DNA of 64,000 nucleotides from Bacillota bacterium (GTDB lineage: Bacteria; Bacillota; Clostridia; Christensenellales; CAG-138), in NCBI GenBank assembly GCA_016286445.1, contig JAEESS010000002.1, forward strand, positions 51,834 through 115,833, in the 5' to 3' direction. Both the position numbers and the translations under genes were made by a program. Position 1 is the stretch's first letter, and each line of letters opens with the position of its first letter. Of the stretch, positions 47,530 to 56,547 are shown piece after piece. Below the pieces are notes generated by a model that worked only from the letters and a program-made list of their open reading frames with translations, was not told where the DNA came from and did no database searches.

Positions 47530-48849
47530 ATGCGCATGGTCGATCTGATCGAGAAAAAGGTAAACGGCGGAACGCTGTCTGGTGACGAGATCCGTTATAT
47601 CGTCAACGGATTCACGGATGGCTCCATCCCGGATTATCAGATGTCCGCATTTCAGATGGCGGTTGTGTTCAACGGCATGACGGATCGCGAGACCGCGGAT
47701 CTGACGATGGCGATGATGCATTCCGGCGATGTGGTCGATCTGAGCGACTTGAAAGGCGTTAAGGTCGACAAGCATTCGACCGGCGGCGTCGGCGATACGA
47801 CGACGCTCGTGATCGCGCCGCTCGTTGCCGCATGCGGCGGTACGGTCGCAAAGATGAGCGGCAGGGGACTGGGTCATACCGGCGGTACGCTCGATAAGCT
47901 CGAATCGATTCCGGGCGTATGCATCGAACAGCCCATGGAACGGTTCAAAGAAATCGTGAACCGCATCGGCGTCGCTGTCATCGGACAGACCGGAAACCTC
48001 GTTCCCGCGGACAAAAAGATGTACGCGCTTCGCGACGTGACGGCAACCGTGCGCAGCATTCCGCTGATCGCATCGAGCATCATGTCCAAGAAGCTTGCGG
48101 CGGGAACCGACGCGATCGTGCTTGACGTCAAGACCGGCACCGGCGCGTTTATGCAGACCGTCGACGAGGCGGAGAAGCTTGCGCATCTGATGGTCTCCAT
48201 CGGCAAGCTCGTCGGACGCGAATGCGTTGCCGTGATCACGGATATGAATCAGCCGCTCGGTCTTGCGGTCGGAAACGCGCTGGAGGTGCGTGAAGCGGTT
48301 GAGCTTCTTTCCGGAAAGATTCCGGCGGGCGATCCGCTGTACGAAGTCTGCATGCTGCTGGGCGTGCACATGATGCGCGTTTCCAAGCTTGCCGAAACCG
48401 AGGTCGAAGCGCGTGAAAAGCTGGAGTCCGCGCTGCATTCCGGCGCGGGACTTGCAAAGCTGCGCGAGATGATCGCGGCGGAGGGCGGCGACGCGTCGTA
48501 TATCGGTCTGGACCGGATCGACGAGCTCTGCAGAGTCAAGACGATCCTGAACGTGTATCCGAAGCGCGCGGGCTATATCTCTTCGATGAACGCCGAACGC
48601 ATCGGTACGGCGGCGCAGATCCTCGGCGCCGGACGCGCCACCAAGGAAGAGAGCATCGACCCGGCGGTCGGTCTTGTGATGAAAAAACGTCTCGGCGATT
48701 TTATCCGTGCCGACGAACCGCTTTGCGTGATGTATGTGAATGATGAAAGCAAGGTCAACGCCGCGCTCGAGATGTTCCACAGCGCATTCGAGTATTCCGA
48801 CGCAAAACCGGAATACCGTCCGATGGTGTACGACGTCGTTCGTGCATGA
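47530..48849 (+). CDS. pdp: Pyrimidine-nucleoside phosphorylase
   Basis: DLIEKKVNGGTLSGDEI; DKHSTGGVGDTTTLVIAPLVAACGG; KMSGRGLGHTGGTLDKLESIPG; LDVKTGTGAFM. Confidence 0.95.
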   Translation: MRMVDLIEKKVNGGTLSGDEIRYIVNGFTDGSIPDYQMSAFQMAVVFNGMTDRETADLTMAMMHSGDVVDLSDLKGVKVDKHSTGGVGDTTTLVIAPLVAACGGTVAKMSGRGLGHTGGTLDKLESIPGVCIEQPMERFKEIVNRIGVAVIGQTGNLVPADKKMYALRDVTATVRSIPLIASSIMSKKLAAGTDAIVLDVKTGTGAFMQTVDEAEKLAHLMVSIGKLVGRECVAVITDMNQPLGLAVGNALEVREAVELLSGKIPAGDPLYEVCMLLGVHMMRVSKLAETEVEAREKLESALHSGAGLAKLREMIAAEGGDASYIGLDRIDELCRVKTILNVYPKRAGYISSMNAERIGTAAQILGAGRATKEESIDPAVGLVMKKRLGDFIRADEPLCVMYVNDESKVNAALEMFHSAFEYSDAKPEYRPMVYDVVRA

Positions 48850-48924
48850 GCTTGTGAAAAACAGAAAATGACGACCGAGGCGGCGCACCCGATGCAGGGC
48901 GTGCCGTTTCGAGAAAGAGGGAAT

Positions 48925-51480
48925 ATGGATCGGCTGCTTTTGGCGATCGACGGAAACAGTCTGCTGTTTCAGGCATACCATGCATTTTTCAAAGCAAATC
49001 TGACCACGCGCGACGGGTTTCCGACCGGCGCGCTGAAGGGCTTTTTCACGAAGCTCCTCGATCTTCTGAAGCAGGAGCCTTCACATGTGATCGTGGCGTT
49101 TGACGTGCATCAGCCGACCTTCCGCCATGAACGGTACGCGGACTATAAGCTCGGCAGAAAACCTGCGGACGAGGACTTGAAAAAACAGATGCCGGTAGTG
49201 CGCGAGATTCTGAAAAGCATGGGCGTCGCCGTGATCGAATGCCCGCGCTACGAAGGCGACGATATCCTCGGCACGTTTGCGCGGCGTGCGGAAGCTGCAG
49301 ACATGGATACTTTGATCGCAACGGGCGACCGCGATGCGTTCCAGCTGATTACGAATCGCACAAAGATCTACTATACCAAAGACAATTCGATCGTCGATGC
49401 GGCGGCATTGCAGGAAAAATACGGGTTGACGCCGGACCGCATGCGCGATCTCAAGGCGCTGATGGGCGACAGCTCGGATCATATTCCGGGCGTATCCGGC
49501 GTCGGTGAAAAAACGGCGCTGAAGCTGCTGAATGAATACGGCGATCTCGAAGGCGTTCTTTCGCATGCATCCGAGGTGAAGGGCAAGCTCGGCGAGCGTC
49601 TTGCGGCGGAAGCCGAAAACGCGCGCTTCTCCTACTGGCTCGGCACGATCGAGACCGACGCGCCGGTCAAGGAAACGCTTGACGACTGCACGTTTTCGTT
49701 TGAAAACACCGGCGGCGCAAAGCAGCGTCTCTATGAACTGGAGCTGAACAGCATTGCGGACAAACTTCCGGACGCAAAAAAGCATGTCCGGGAAGAAACC
49801 GTTTCCGCAGTCAACACGGTTGCGATCAGCGACGCGGACGGCATGTGCGCGGCGCTGGAAGCGATCGCCTCCTCCGATACGGTCGCCGTAACGACGTTTC
49901 CGTCGCTTGCGTTTGCGGGATCGCCGGATACGGCATATGTGCTGACGCCGGGTGAAACGCTGTTCGATATCGGCATGGACGAGGACGAAGCGTACCGCAT
50001 GCTCGGCGCATTTCTCCTTTCAAAGCGGAAAAACCTGCTTGCGTTTGATGCAAAAACGTTTTTCCATCGCTGCGGCTTCGACCCGGAAGCACTGCCGGAG
50101 CTTCGCTTCGACGCCATGCTTTCGGACTACCTTCTGCAGAGCAATCGCCCGGTCGAAAGCTATGAAGCGCTGTGCCGCGCCTGGCTGAAAGCCGAAAAGG
50201 CGAGTCCCGCATATCTCTTTGCGCTGTATCCGAAGATGACGCGCGCAATCGAGGACAACGGTCTCACATCGTTGGAAAGAGATGTTGAGCTTCCGCTCCT
50301 GCGCGTTCTGTACGGCATGGAGCAGATCGGATTTATGACCGACGAATCCGTTCTTCACGCATTGCATGCGCGCTTTTCAAAGACCGCTTCCGAACTGGAA
50401 TCGCGGATCTTTGAACAGGCAGGGGAACGGTTCAATATCCTTTCGACCAAGCAGCTCGGCAGGATCCTGTTTGAAAAGCTCGGATTGCCGTCCGGAAAGA
50501 AGACCAAGACGGGCTTTTCCACCGACGCGGATACGCTCGAAGCGATCGCGCCGCTGCATCCGATCGTCAACGACGTGCTGCAGTATCGGTTCCTGACAAA
50601 GCTTGACAGCACGTTCGTCGAAGGATTGCTGAAGCAGCGCGACGAAAACGGCCGCATCCATTCGCGGTTCATGCAGTGCGTGACGGCGACGGGACGGATA
50701 TCGAGCACCGAACCGAACCTGCAGAACATCCCGGTCCGCACACCGGAGGGCAGGGAGATTCGCAAGGCGTTCATTCCGAGCAAAGGGAACGTTTTGGTCG
50801 GCGCGGATTATTCACAGATCGAGCTCAGACTGCTGGCGCATATCAGCGGGGATGAGGGCTTTATCGCGGCGTTCAACAGCGGCGAGGATATCCACGCCCG
50901 CACCGCGGCAGAGGTCTTTCATGTGCCGCTAAAAAGCGTCACGGGCGAACAGCGCAGCGCGGCGAAGGCGGTCAATTTCGGCATCGTCTACGGGATCTCC
51001 GATTTCGGACTTGCCAGGAATCTCGGCATATCCGTTCCGACTGCGGCGGGATATATCCGCCGGTATTTCGAGCGGTATCCGAAGGTACAGTCTTACCTGA
51101 AAGAAAGCGTTGCGCTTGCAAAGAAACGCGGTTATGCGGAAACGCTTTTCGATCGCAAACGTCCGCTTCCGGAGCTTTCGGCAAGCAATTACAATGTCCG
51201 GCAGTTCGGCGAACGCGTAGCGATGAATATGCCGATTCAAGGCACCGCGGCGGATATCATCAAGATCGCAATGGTGCACGTCGACCGCGCGCTCCGCGAA
51301 GGAGGATTCAAGGCGCGGCTTGTTCTGCAGATCCATGACGAGCTGATCGTCGACTGTCCGCGCGAGGAAGCAAACGACGTGATGCGGCTGATGCAGGACG
51401 CCATGGAAGGCGTTGCGTCGCTGTCGGTCCGGCTTATTGCCGAGGCAAAATGCGGAGAAAGCTGGTACGAAACAAAATGA
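48925..51480 (+). CDS. polA: DNA polymerase I
   Basis: 5' nuclease domain (LLAIDGNSLLFQAYHAF, DSSDHIPGVSGVGEKTALKLL); polymerase motifs DYSQIELRLLAHISGD, RSAAKAVNFGIVYGIS, QIHDELIV. Confidence 0.97.
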   Translation: MDRLLLAIDGNSLLFQAYHAFFKANLTTRDGFPTGALKGFFTKLLDLLKQEPSHVIVAFDVHQPTFRHERYADYKLGRKPADEDLKKQMPVVREILKSMGVAVIECPRYEGDDILGTFARRAEAADMDTLIATGDRDAFQLITNRTKIYYTKDNSIVDAAALQEKYGLTPDRMRDLKALMGDSSDHIPGVSGVGEKTALKLLNEYGDLEGVLSHASEVKGKLGERLAAEAENARFSYWLGTIETDAPVKETLDDCTFSFENTGGAKQRLYELELNSIADKLPDAKKHVREETVSAVNTVAISDADGMCAALEAIASSDTVAVTTFPSLAFAGSPDTAYVLTPGETLFDIGMDEDEAYRMLGAFLLSKRKNLLAFDAKTFFHRCGFDPEALPELRFDAMLSDYLLQSNRPVESYEALCRAWLKAEKASPAYLFALYPKMTRAIEDNGLTSLERDVELPLLRVLYGMEQIGFMTDESVLHALHARFSKTASELESRIFEQAGERFNILSTKQLGRILFEKLGLPSGKKTKTGFSTDADTLEAIAPLHPIVNDVLQYRFLTKLDSTFVEGLLKQRDENGRIHSRFMQCVTATGRISSTEPNLQNIPVRTPEGREIRKAFIPSKGNVLVGADYSQIELRLLAHISGDEGFIAAFNSGEDIHARTAAEVFHVPLKSVTGEQRSAAKAVNFGIVYGISDFGLARNLGISVPTAAGYIRRYFERYPKVQSYLKESVALAKKRGYAETLFDRKRPLPELSASNYNVRQFGERVAMNMPIQGTAADIIKIAMVHVDRALREGGFKARLVLQIHDELIVDCPREEANDVMRLMQDAMEGVASLSVRLIAEAKCGESWYETK

Positions 51481-52073
51481 CGCGCATCATCGGCATAACG
51501 GGCGGCATCGGATCCGGCAAGAGCACGCTTGCGCAGTGCTTTCGGGAGCATCGTATCCCCGTCATCGACGCGGATGAGATTTCACGCTTTGCGCTGACGC
51601 CTGCGTCCGCGTGCTTTCCTGCGGTCGTTGAGCTGTTCGGGGAAGAGGCGCTTAGGGAGGACGGGACTTTGGATCGCGCATATATTGCCGCAAAGGTCTT
51701 TGCGGACCGCTATGCAAGGGAAGCGCTGAACGGGATTGTGCATCCGTTTGTGATAGAAGAGATGCTGCGCAGAACCGAGCTTTCGGAAGAATCGCTTGCG
51801 GCATGGGACGTTCCGCTGCTGTTTGAAAGCGGAACGGACGCATTCTGCGCCTGCACGATCGCCGTGCTCTGCAGCGAAGCGCTGCGGATCGAACGCGTGA
51901 TGCAGAGAGACGGCACGGATGAGGACAGGATCCGCGCGCGGATCCGGGCGCAGATCACGGATGAAACGCGGGAAGCGCTTGCAACCTATACGATCCGGAA
52001 CGAGGGAACGGTCGAGGCGTTTCGCGAAGAAGCGGATGCGCTGATCGAACAGATACGGGAGGAACTGCAATGA
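51477..52073 (+). CDS. coaE: Dephospho-CoA kinase
   Basis: IIGITGGIGSGKSTLAQCF; VIDADEISR; WDVPLLFESG; 4-nt overlap with polA. Confidence 0.95.
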   Translation: MTRIIGITGGIGSGKSTLAQCFREHRIPVIDADEISRFALTPASACFPAVVELFGEEALREDGTLDRAYIAAKVFADRYAREALNGIVHPFVIEEMLRRTELSEESLAAWDVPLLFESGTDAFCACTIAVLCSEALRIERVMQRDGTDEDRIRARIRAQITDETREALATYTIRNEGTVEAFREEADALIEQIREELQ

Positions 52074-52693
52074 ACGAAACGGGTGCGGAAGACGTCCGCA
52101 TGAGCAAAAAACAAAAGACGACGCTGATCGTGCTCGCCATGATCATGGCATGCCTGATCCTGACGTCGCTGATCGTGTTCTGGATTCTTCCGGGAATCAT
52201 GCGCTCAAGGTTCCAACTGAAATATACGGAGCTGATCCGACAATACAGTGAAGAATATGATCTGGAGCCTGCGTTCGTCGCCGGCGTCATCTGTACGGAG
52301 AGCAAATTCAAAGAAGAAGCGGTCAGCCGCGCCGGCGCAAGAGGCTTGATGCAGATCATGCCCGCCACGGGAGAGGAGATCGCGGAAGCGCTCGGCGTGT
52401 CATTCCATATCGAGGATCTGTTCGATCCGGAGACCTCGATCCGGTTCGGATGCTATTATCTCAGACAGCAGCTTGACCGATTCGATCAGAACAAAGCCGT
52501 TGCGCTGGCGGCTTACAACGCCGGACCGCACAAGGCGGCGCAATGGCTGTCGGAATACGGACTTGACAGCAGAGGACGAATCGCTTATATTCCGTATGAA
52601 GAAACAAAGAATTATGTGAACCGCGTGCTGCAGGCAGAGGAAAACTATGCAAACCTGTATCCGAACGAGCTTGCGGGGAAAACGGAGGAATAA
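52070..52693 (+). CDS. Lytic transglycosylase, SLT-type, membrane anchored
   Basis: FVAGVICTESKFKEEAVSRAGARGLMQIMPATGEEIA; ALAAYNAGPHKAAQWL; N-terminal TM. Confidence 0.93.
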   Translation: MNETGAEDVRMSKKQKTTLIVLAMIMACLILTSLIVFWILPGIMRSRFQLKYTELIRQYSEEYDLEPAFVAGVICTESKFKEEAVSRAGARGLMQIMPATGEEIAEALGVSFHIEDLFDPETSIRFGCYYLRQQLDRFDQNKAVALAAYNAGPHKAAQWLSEYGLDSRGRIAYIPYEETKNYVNRVLQAEENYANLYPNELAGKTEE

Positions 52694-53434
52694 ATGCTCA
52701 TATTTGTGATCGCCGCCGTCGTTCTGGCGATGGATCAGATTTCAAAATACTGGATCGTATCGTCGCATGTGATCGGCACGCTTGGTTATTCCGGGTCGCT
52801 GTACGATCTTTCCGCACTGCGTTCGTTCCTGTCGCAGAGCACGATCGCGCAGCAGAACGCGATCCCGCAGGACGGGACGTTTATCGTTCTCAGCTTTACG
52901 CCGAACGACGCCGCGCTCTGGGGACTTGGCAGCGGGAATCCGTGGGCGTCGCGTCTCCTTTTGGCGCTTACGGCGGTTTTTCTGTTCCTGCTGCTGTTCT
53001 TTACGATCCGCTCGGGGAAAAAGCTTCCGAAGCTTTCCCGCGTGATCGTGGGACTTTTGATCGGCGGTTCGATCGGAAATCTGTATGACCGTATCGCGTT
53101 CGGCTATGTGCGCGATATGATCTGCACCAGATTCATTGAGTTTCCGATCTTCAACATTGCCGATTCCGCGATCTGCGTTGCGATCGCACTGCTCGTGTTT
53201 GAAGCGTTCTTCAAAAAGATCGGCGTATTCGAGTGCTTCGAGGATGAATACCGCGAGCTGTTCCGTCTGCCGACGCGTGAGGAGGCGGAGAAGGCGGCGA
53301 AGGAACGCAAAAAGAATAAGCTTTCGCGCTTTGAAGAACTGATCCCCGAGGACGAAACCGAAGAACAACCGGAGGAACCGCATGACGAGGGAAACGATCC
53401 TGCTGATCGCGGAGACGGAAGCGCCGCGGATTGA
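52694..53434 (+). CDS. lspA: Signal peptidase II with charged C-terminal extension
   Basis: AMDQISKYWIV; FTPNDAALWG; GGSIGNLYDRIAFGYVRDMI; FNIADSAICV. Confidence 0.88.
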   Translation: MLIFVIAAVVLAMDQISKYWIVSSHVIGTLGYSGSLYDLSALRSFLSQSTIAQQNAIPQDGTFIVLSFTPNDAALWGLGSGNPWASRLLLALTAVFLFLLLFFTIRSGKKLPKLSRVIVGLLIGGSIGNLYDRIAFGYVRDMICTRFIEFPIFNIADSAICVAIALLVFEAFFKKIGVFECFEDEYRELFRLPTREEAEKAAKERKKNKLSRFEELIPEDETEEQPEEPHDEGNDPADRGDGSAAD

Positions 53435-54317
53435 CGCGTTTCTTGCGGTCAATACCGAGCTTTCCCGGTCGAAGCTGCAGAAGCTGATCAAGGACGGCGC
53501 GGTGGAACGCAACGGCAAACCGTGCAAGGCGAATACCGAAGTCAAACCGGGCGATGTGATTCGCATCGAGACCCCGGAGGATACGGACGGTCTGCTTCCC
53601 GAACCGGAAAACATTCCGCTCGACGTCGTTTATGAGGACGAGGACCTTGCGGTCATCAACAAGCCGAAGGGAATGGTCGTGCATCCGGCGCCGGGCAACC
53701 CGAACGGGACGCTTGTGAACGCGCTGCTGTATCGTTTTCAGTCGCTTTCCGGAACAGGCGGCGAGATCCGCCCCGGCATCGTGCATCGGATCGATCGGCT
53801 GACGAGCGGGCTTCTTGTGGTCGCAAAGAACGACGCCGCACACGAGGCGCTTGCGAAGCAATTCGCACTGCATACTGCGCACCGCGAATATCTGTGCATC
53901 GTACATGGGAATCTTAAGGAGGACAGCGGTACGGTCGACGCGCCGATCGGACGGCACAAAATCGACCGAAAACGCATGGCGGTCACGGAGGACGGACGCC
54001 GCGCCGTTACGCACTGGCGTGTGCTTGAACGGTACGGTACGGAAACGCTTTTAGACGTTGCATTGGAAACCGGACGCACGCATCAGATCCGCGTACACAT
54101 GGCGTATATCAAGCATCCGATCGTCGGCGACGAGGTATACGGGTCCGCCGCGCCGAAGCTTGGGCTGAACGGACAGGCGCTGCACGGCTACCGGCTGACC
54201 TTTACCCATCCTGCAACGGGGGAAAAGATAACGTTTACGGCGCCGCTGCCGGAGGATTTCAAAACGGCGCTGAAGCGGCTCGGCGGCATCCCGGAATCGA
54301 TACGGACGCTGCTTTGA
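53382..54317 (+). CDS. rluD: RluD-type pseudouridine synthase
   Basis: S4 domain; VVHPAPGNPNGTLVNALL; GIVHRIDRLTSGLLVVAKN; GRTHQIRVHMAYIKHPIVGDEVYG. Confidence 0.95.
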   Translation: MTRETILLIAETEAPRIDAFLAVNTELSRSKLQKLIKDGAVERNGKPCKANTEVKPGDVIRIETPEDTDGLLPEPENIPLDVVYEDEDLAVINKPKGMVVHPAPGNPNGTLVNALLYRFQSLSGTGGEIRPGIVHRIDRLTSGLLVVAKNDAAHEALAKQFALHTAHREYLCIVHGNLKEDSGTVDAPIGRHKIDRKRMAVTEDGRRAVTHWRVLERYGTETLLDVALETGRTHQIRVHMAYIKHPIVGDEVYGSAAPKLGLNGQALHGYRLTFTHPATGEKITFTAPLPEDFKTALKRLGGIPESIRTLL

Positions 54318-54396
54318 ACAAACGCATACGCTGCGAATGCGCAGACCAGGGTCGGACATGACCGCACAGGAATCATACAAAGGAGACATAAGAGAC

Positions 54397-56259
54397 ATGA
54401 ATCAAATGAAACGGATCTTTGCACTGCTGCTTGCGTCCTTGATGCTGCTCGGAACGCTCGGCTGCGGAATCGCTTCCCGCTTTGCAAGGTGTGCTTCGCT
54501 TGCAAACAGCGAAAGTCCGGAGCCGACGGCAGCGACGGAAACGGAAGTGCCGACGGTGCAGATAACCGAGAAGCCGAATCCGACCGAGACGCCGGAACAG
54601 CCCAAAACCGACGAACAGAAAACGGCGGAAGAGGCTTTTTGGGCGCTGGATGAGGAATTGTTCCTTGACCGTGCGACCTCTGACATCACATCGCTCGATC
54701 AGTACTGCGTCGATCCGGCAAGCTTCGGCATTGATGAATCGACCGTACCCGTCACGCTCGGCGAGTTTACGGAGGAAGCGAACAATGAATGGATCGGGGA
54801 GTGCATCGCATGGCGCGAGAAACTCAATGCGATCGACAGGAGCCTCCTTCCCGATCAGCTGCAGTTTGCTTACGATACCTATTGCCGCTATTTCGATATG
54901 GAGATCGAATCGAAGGACTGGTTCTATAACTACGAGCCGCTTGATGAGTACGTCGGTCTGCACATGAACATGCCGCTGTTCTTCGGTCTTTATTCCTTCC
55001 GGGATGAAAAGGATATTGAGAATTATCTGGCGCTGATGGCGGATGTGCCGCGTTATTTCGGACAGGTGCTTGCATTCGAACAGGAGCGTGCAAACCGCGG
55101 ATTCTTCATGACGGAGCAGATGCTGGACGTCATCCTTTCGGATCTTCAGACCGTTGCCGACAGCGGTGAAACGAGCTATCTGCACGGCACGTTCCGCGAG
55201 GCAATGGAAAAGCTGGACTTTCTGACAAGCGCCAAACGGGATGCATACATCGCGAAAAACGACGCGCTCGTGAAAACGGTATGGGTCGATGCGTATCAGC
55301 AGCTGCATGACGGGCTTGAAGCGCTTCGCCCGAAGTGCCGCACCCGTATCGGCGCATATGAGCAGGGCGGCGACGCGTTTAATTACTATTGCTGGAAGAT
55401 GAAAGCGGAAGCGTCGAACAACCGTACGGTCGAGGAGGAGATCGCGTTTCTGGAGCAATGCAACAAGACCGTTTATACGATCTTTATGGCTTCTGTGATG
55501 AACTGCTACAACGATCTGATCAGCGGAAAACAGATCACCACGGGATCGCTTGCCGGCGATGAAGCATACTTGAAGAAGCTGATGCCGAAGATCGTTCCGC
55601 CGATGCCGAGTGTGGATGTAACGTACGTTGAGATTCCGAAGGAGCTGCAGGACAGCTTCTCGCCCGCGGCGTATATGACGCCTGCGCTCGACGGTTATCG
55701 TGACAACATCATCCTGACCAATCCGAAGGATCAGGATAATTACAGCATGTCTATGCTTGCGCATGAAGGGTTCCCGGGGCATATGTATCAGTTTACATAC
55801 CAGTATGCGCTCGGTACGATCCCGAAATTCCAGCTCATGATCGAAAACAACGGGTATGCGGAATCCTGGTCGACCAACGCGGAATGGAATATCGCGCAGA
55901 TCAATGAAGAATACGGAACGGATCTTGCAATGGCAACGTTTTTGAACGAATATTTCGGCAACATCCTTGTGACGCTCGTCTCTCTGAAAGTCAACGGGCA
56001 GGGCGCGACCCTTGATGAGATCAAGAAGTATCTGGATCAGTGGAATCTCGGATCGTATGCAGAGAGCTGGTATGATCTCGCGATCGATATGCCGATCTAC
56101 TTCTTTAAGTATACCGGCGGCTTCTGCGAGCTGTTTGATTTGACCAATCGCTGCAGCAGCTCCGACAAGATCTCTTTCTTCAAGGAGTATCTGAGCTGGG
56201 GACCGGGATACTTCGATCTTTTGAACGATCGGATGAATGCCTGGGCAGGCGAGCAATAA
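54397..56259 (+). CDS. DUF885-like secreted/lipoprotein peptidase
   Basis: Lipobox-like LLGTLGC; MLAHEGFPGHMYQF zinc-binding pattern. Confidence 0.8.
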   Translation: MNQMKRIFALLLASLMLLGTLGCGIASRFARCASLANSESPEPTAATETEVPTVQITEKPNPTETPEQPKTDEQKTAEEAFWALDEELFLDRATSDITSLDQYCVDPASFGIDESTVPVTLGEFTEEANNEWIGECIAWREKLNAIDRSLLPDQLQFAYDTYCRYFDMEIESKDWFYNYEPLDEYVGLHMNMPLFFGLYSFRDEKDIENYLALMADVPRYFGQVLAFEQERANRGFFMTEQMLDVILSDLQTVADSGETSYLHGTFREAMEKLDFLTSAKRDAYIAKNDALVKTVWVDAYQQLHDGLEALRPKCRTRIGAYEQGGDAFNYYCWKMKAEASNNRTVEEEIAFLEQCNKTVYTIFMASVMNCYNDLISGKQITTGSLAGDEAYLKKLMPKIVPPMPSVDVTYVEIPKELQDSFSPAAYMTPALDGYRDNIILTNPKDQDNYSMSMLAHEGFPGHMYQFTYQYALGTIPKFQLMIENNGYAESWSTNAEWNIAQINEEYGTDLAMATFLNEYFGNILVTLVSLKVNGQGATLDEIKKYLDQWNLGSYAESWYDLAIDMPIYFFKYTGGFCELFDLTNRCSSSDKISFFKEYLSWGPGYFDLLNDRMNAWAGEQ

Positions 56260-56264
56260 AGGAC

Positions 56265-56292
56265 TTGACAATCGTAAAAATCGTGATAAAAT
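56265..56292 (+). promoter_or_regulatory. Promoter TTGACA-N16-TAAAAT of the valS leader
   Basis: Read directly, just after the DUF885 stop. Confidence 0.65.
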
Positions 56293-56298
56293 CCTGTA

Positions 56299-56530
56299 AA
56301 AGACTTTGAAAAAGAGGAGTATGCGATTTACCCGTCAGAGATCCGTTCCATGGCTGAAAGAACGGTCGGCAGCAGATCGCAGAAGGTCGCTTTTGAGTCG
56401 GTGCGGAGAAATCGAGTAACCGCATCCGGATCGCCCCGTTATCGGCGCAGAGAGAAACAGATTCGTCTGTTTAACAAAGGTGGTACCGCGAACGCTCACT
56501 TCGTCCTTTGACGAAGTGGGCGTATTTCTT
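56299..56530 (+). promoter_or_regulatory. T-box riboswitch (valyl-tRNA)
   Basis: AAGGTGGTACCGCG T-box core at 56477-56490, AGTA/GAA stem-I signature with candidate GTC specifier, terminator gctcacttcgtcctttgacgaagtgggc 56494-56522; upstream of valS. Confidence 0.93.
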
Positions 56531-56547
56531 TTGAAGGAGATGGAAGA

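Noticed and set aside
54373-56271. 632-aa minus-strand ORF
   Set aside because: Shadow ORF opposite the DUF885-like gene, which has signal peptide, zinc motif and SD.
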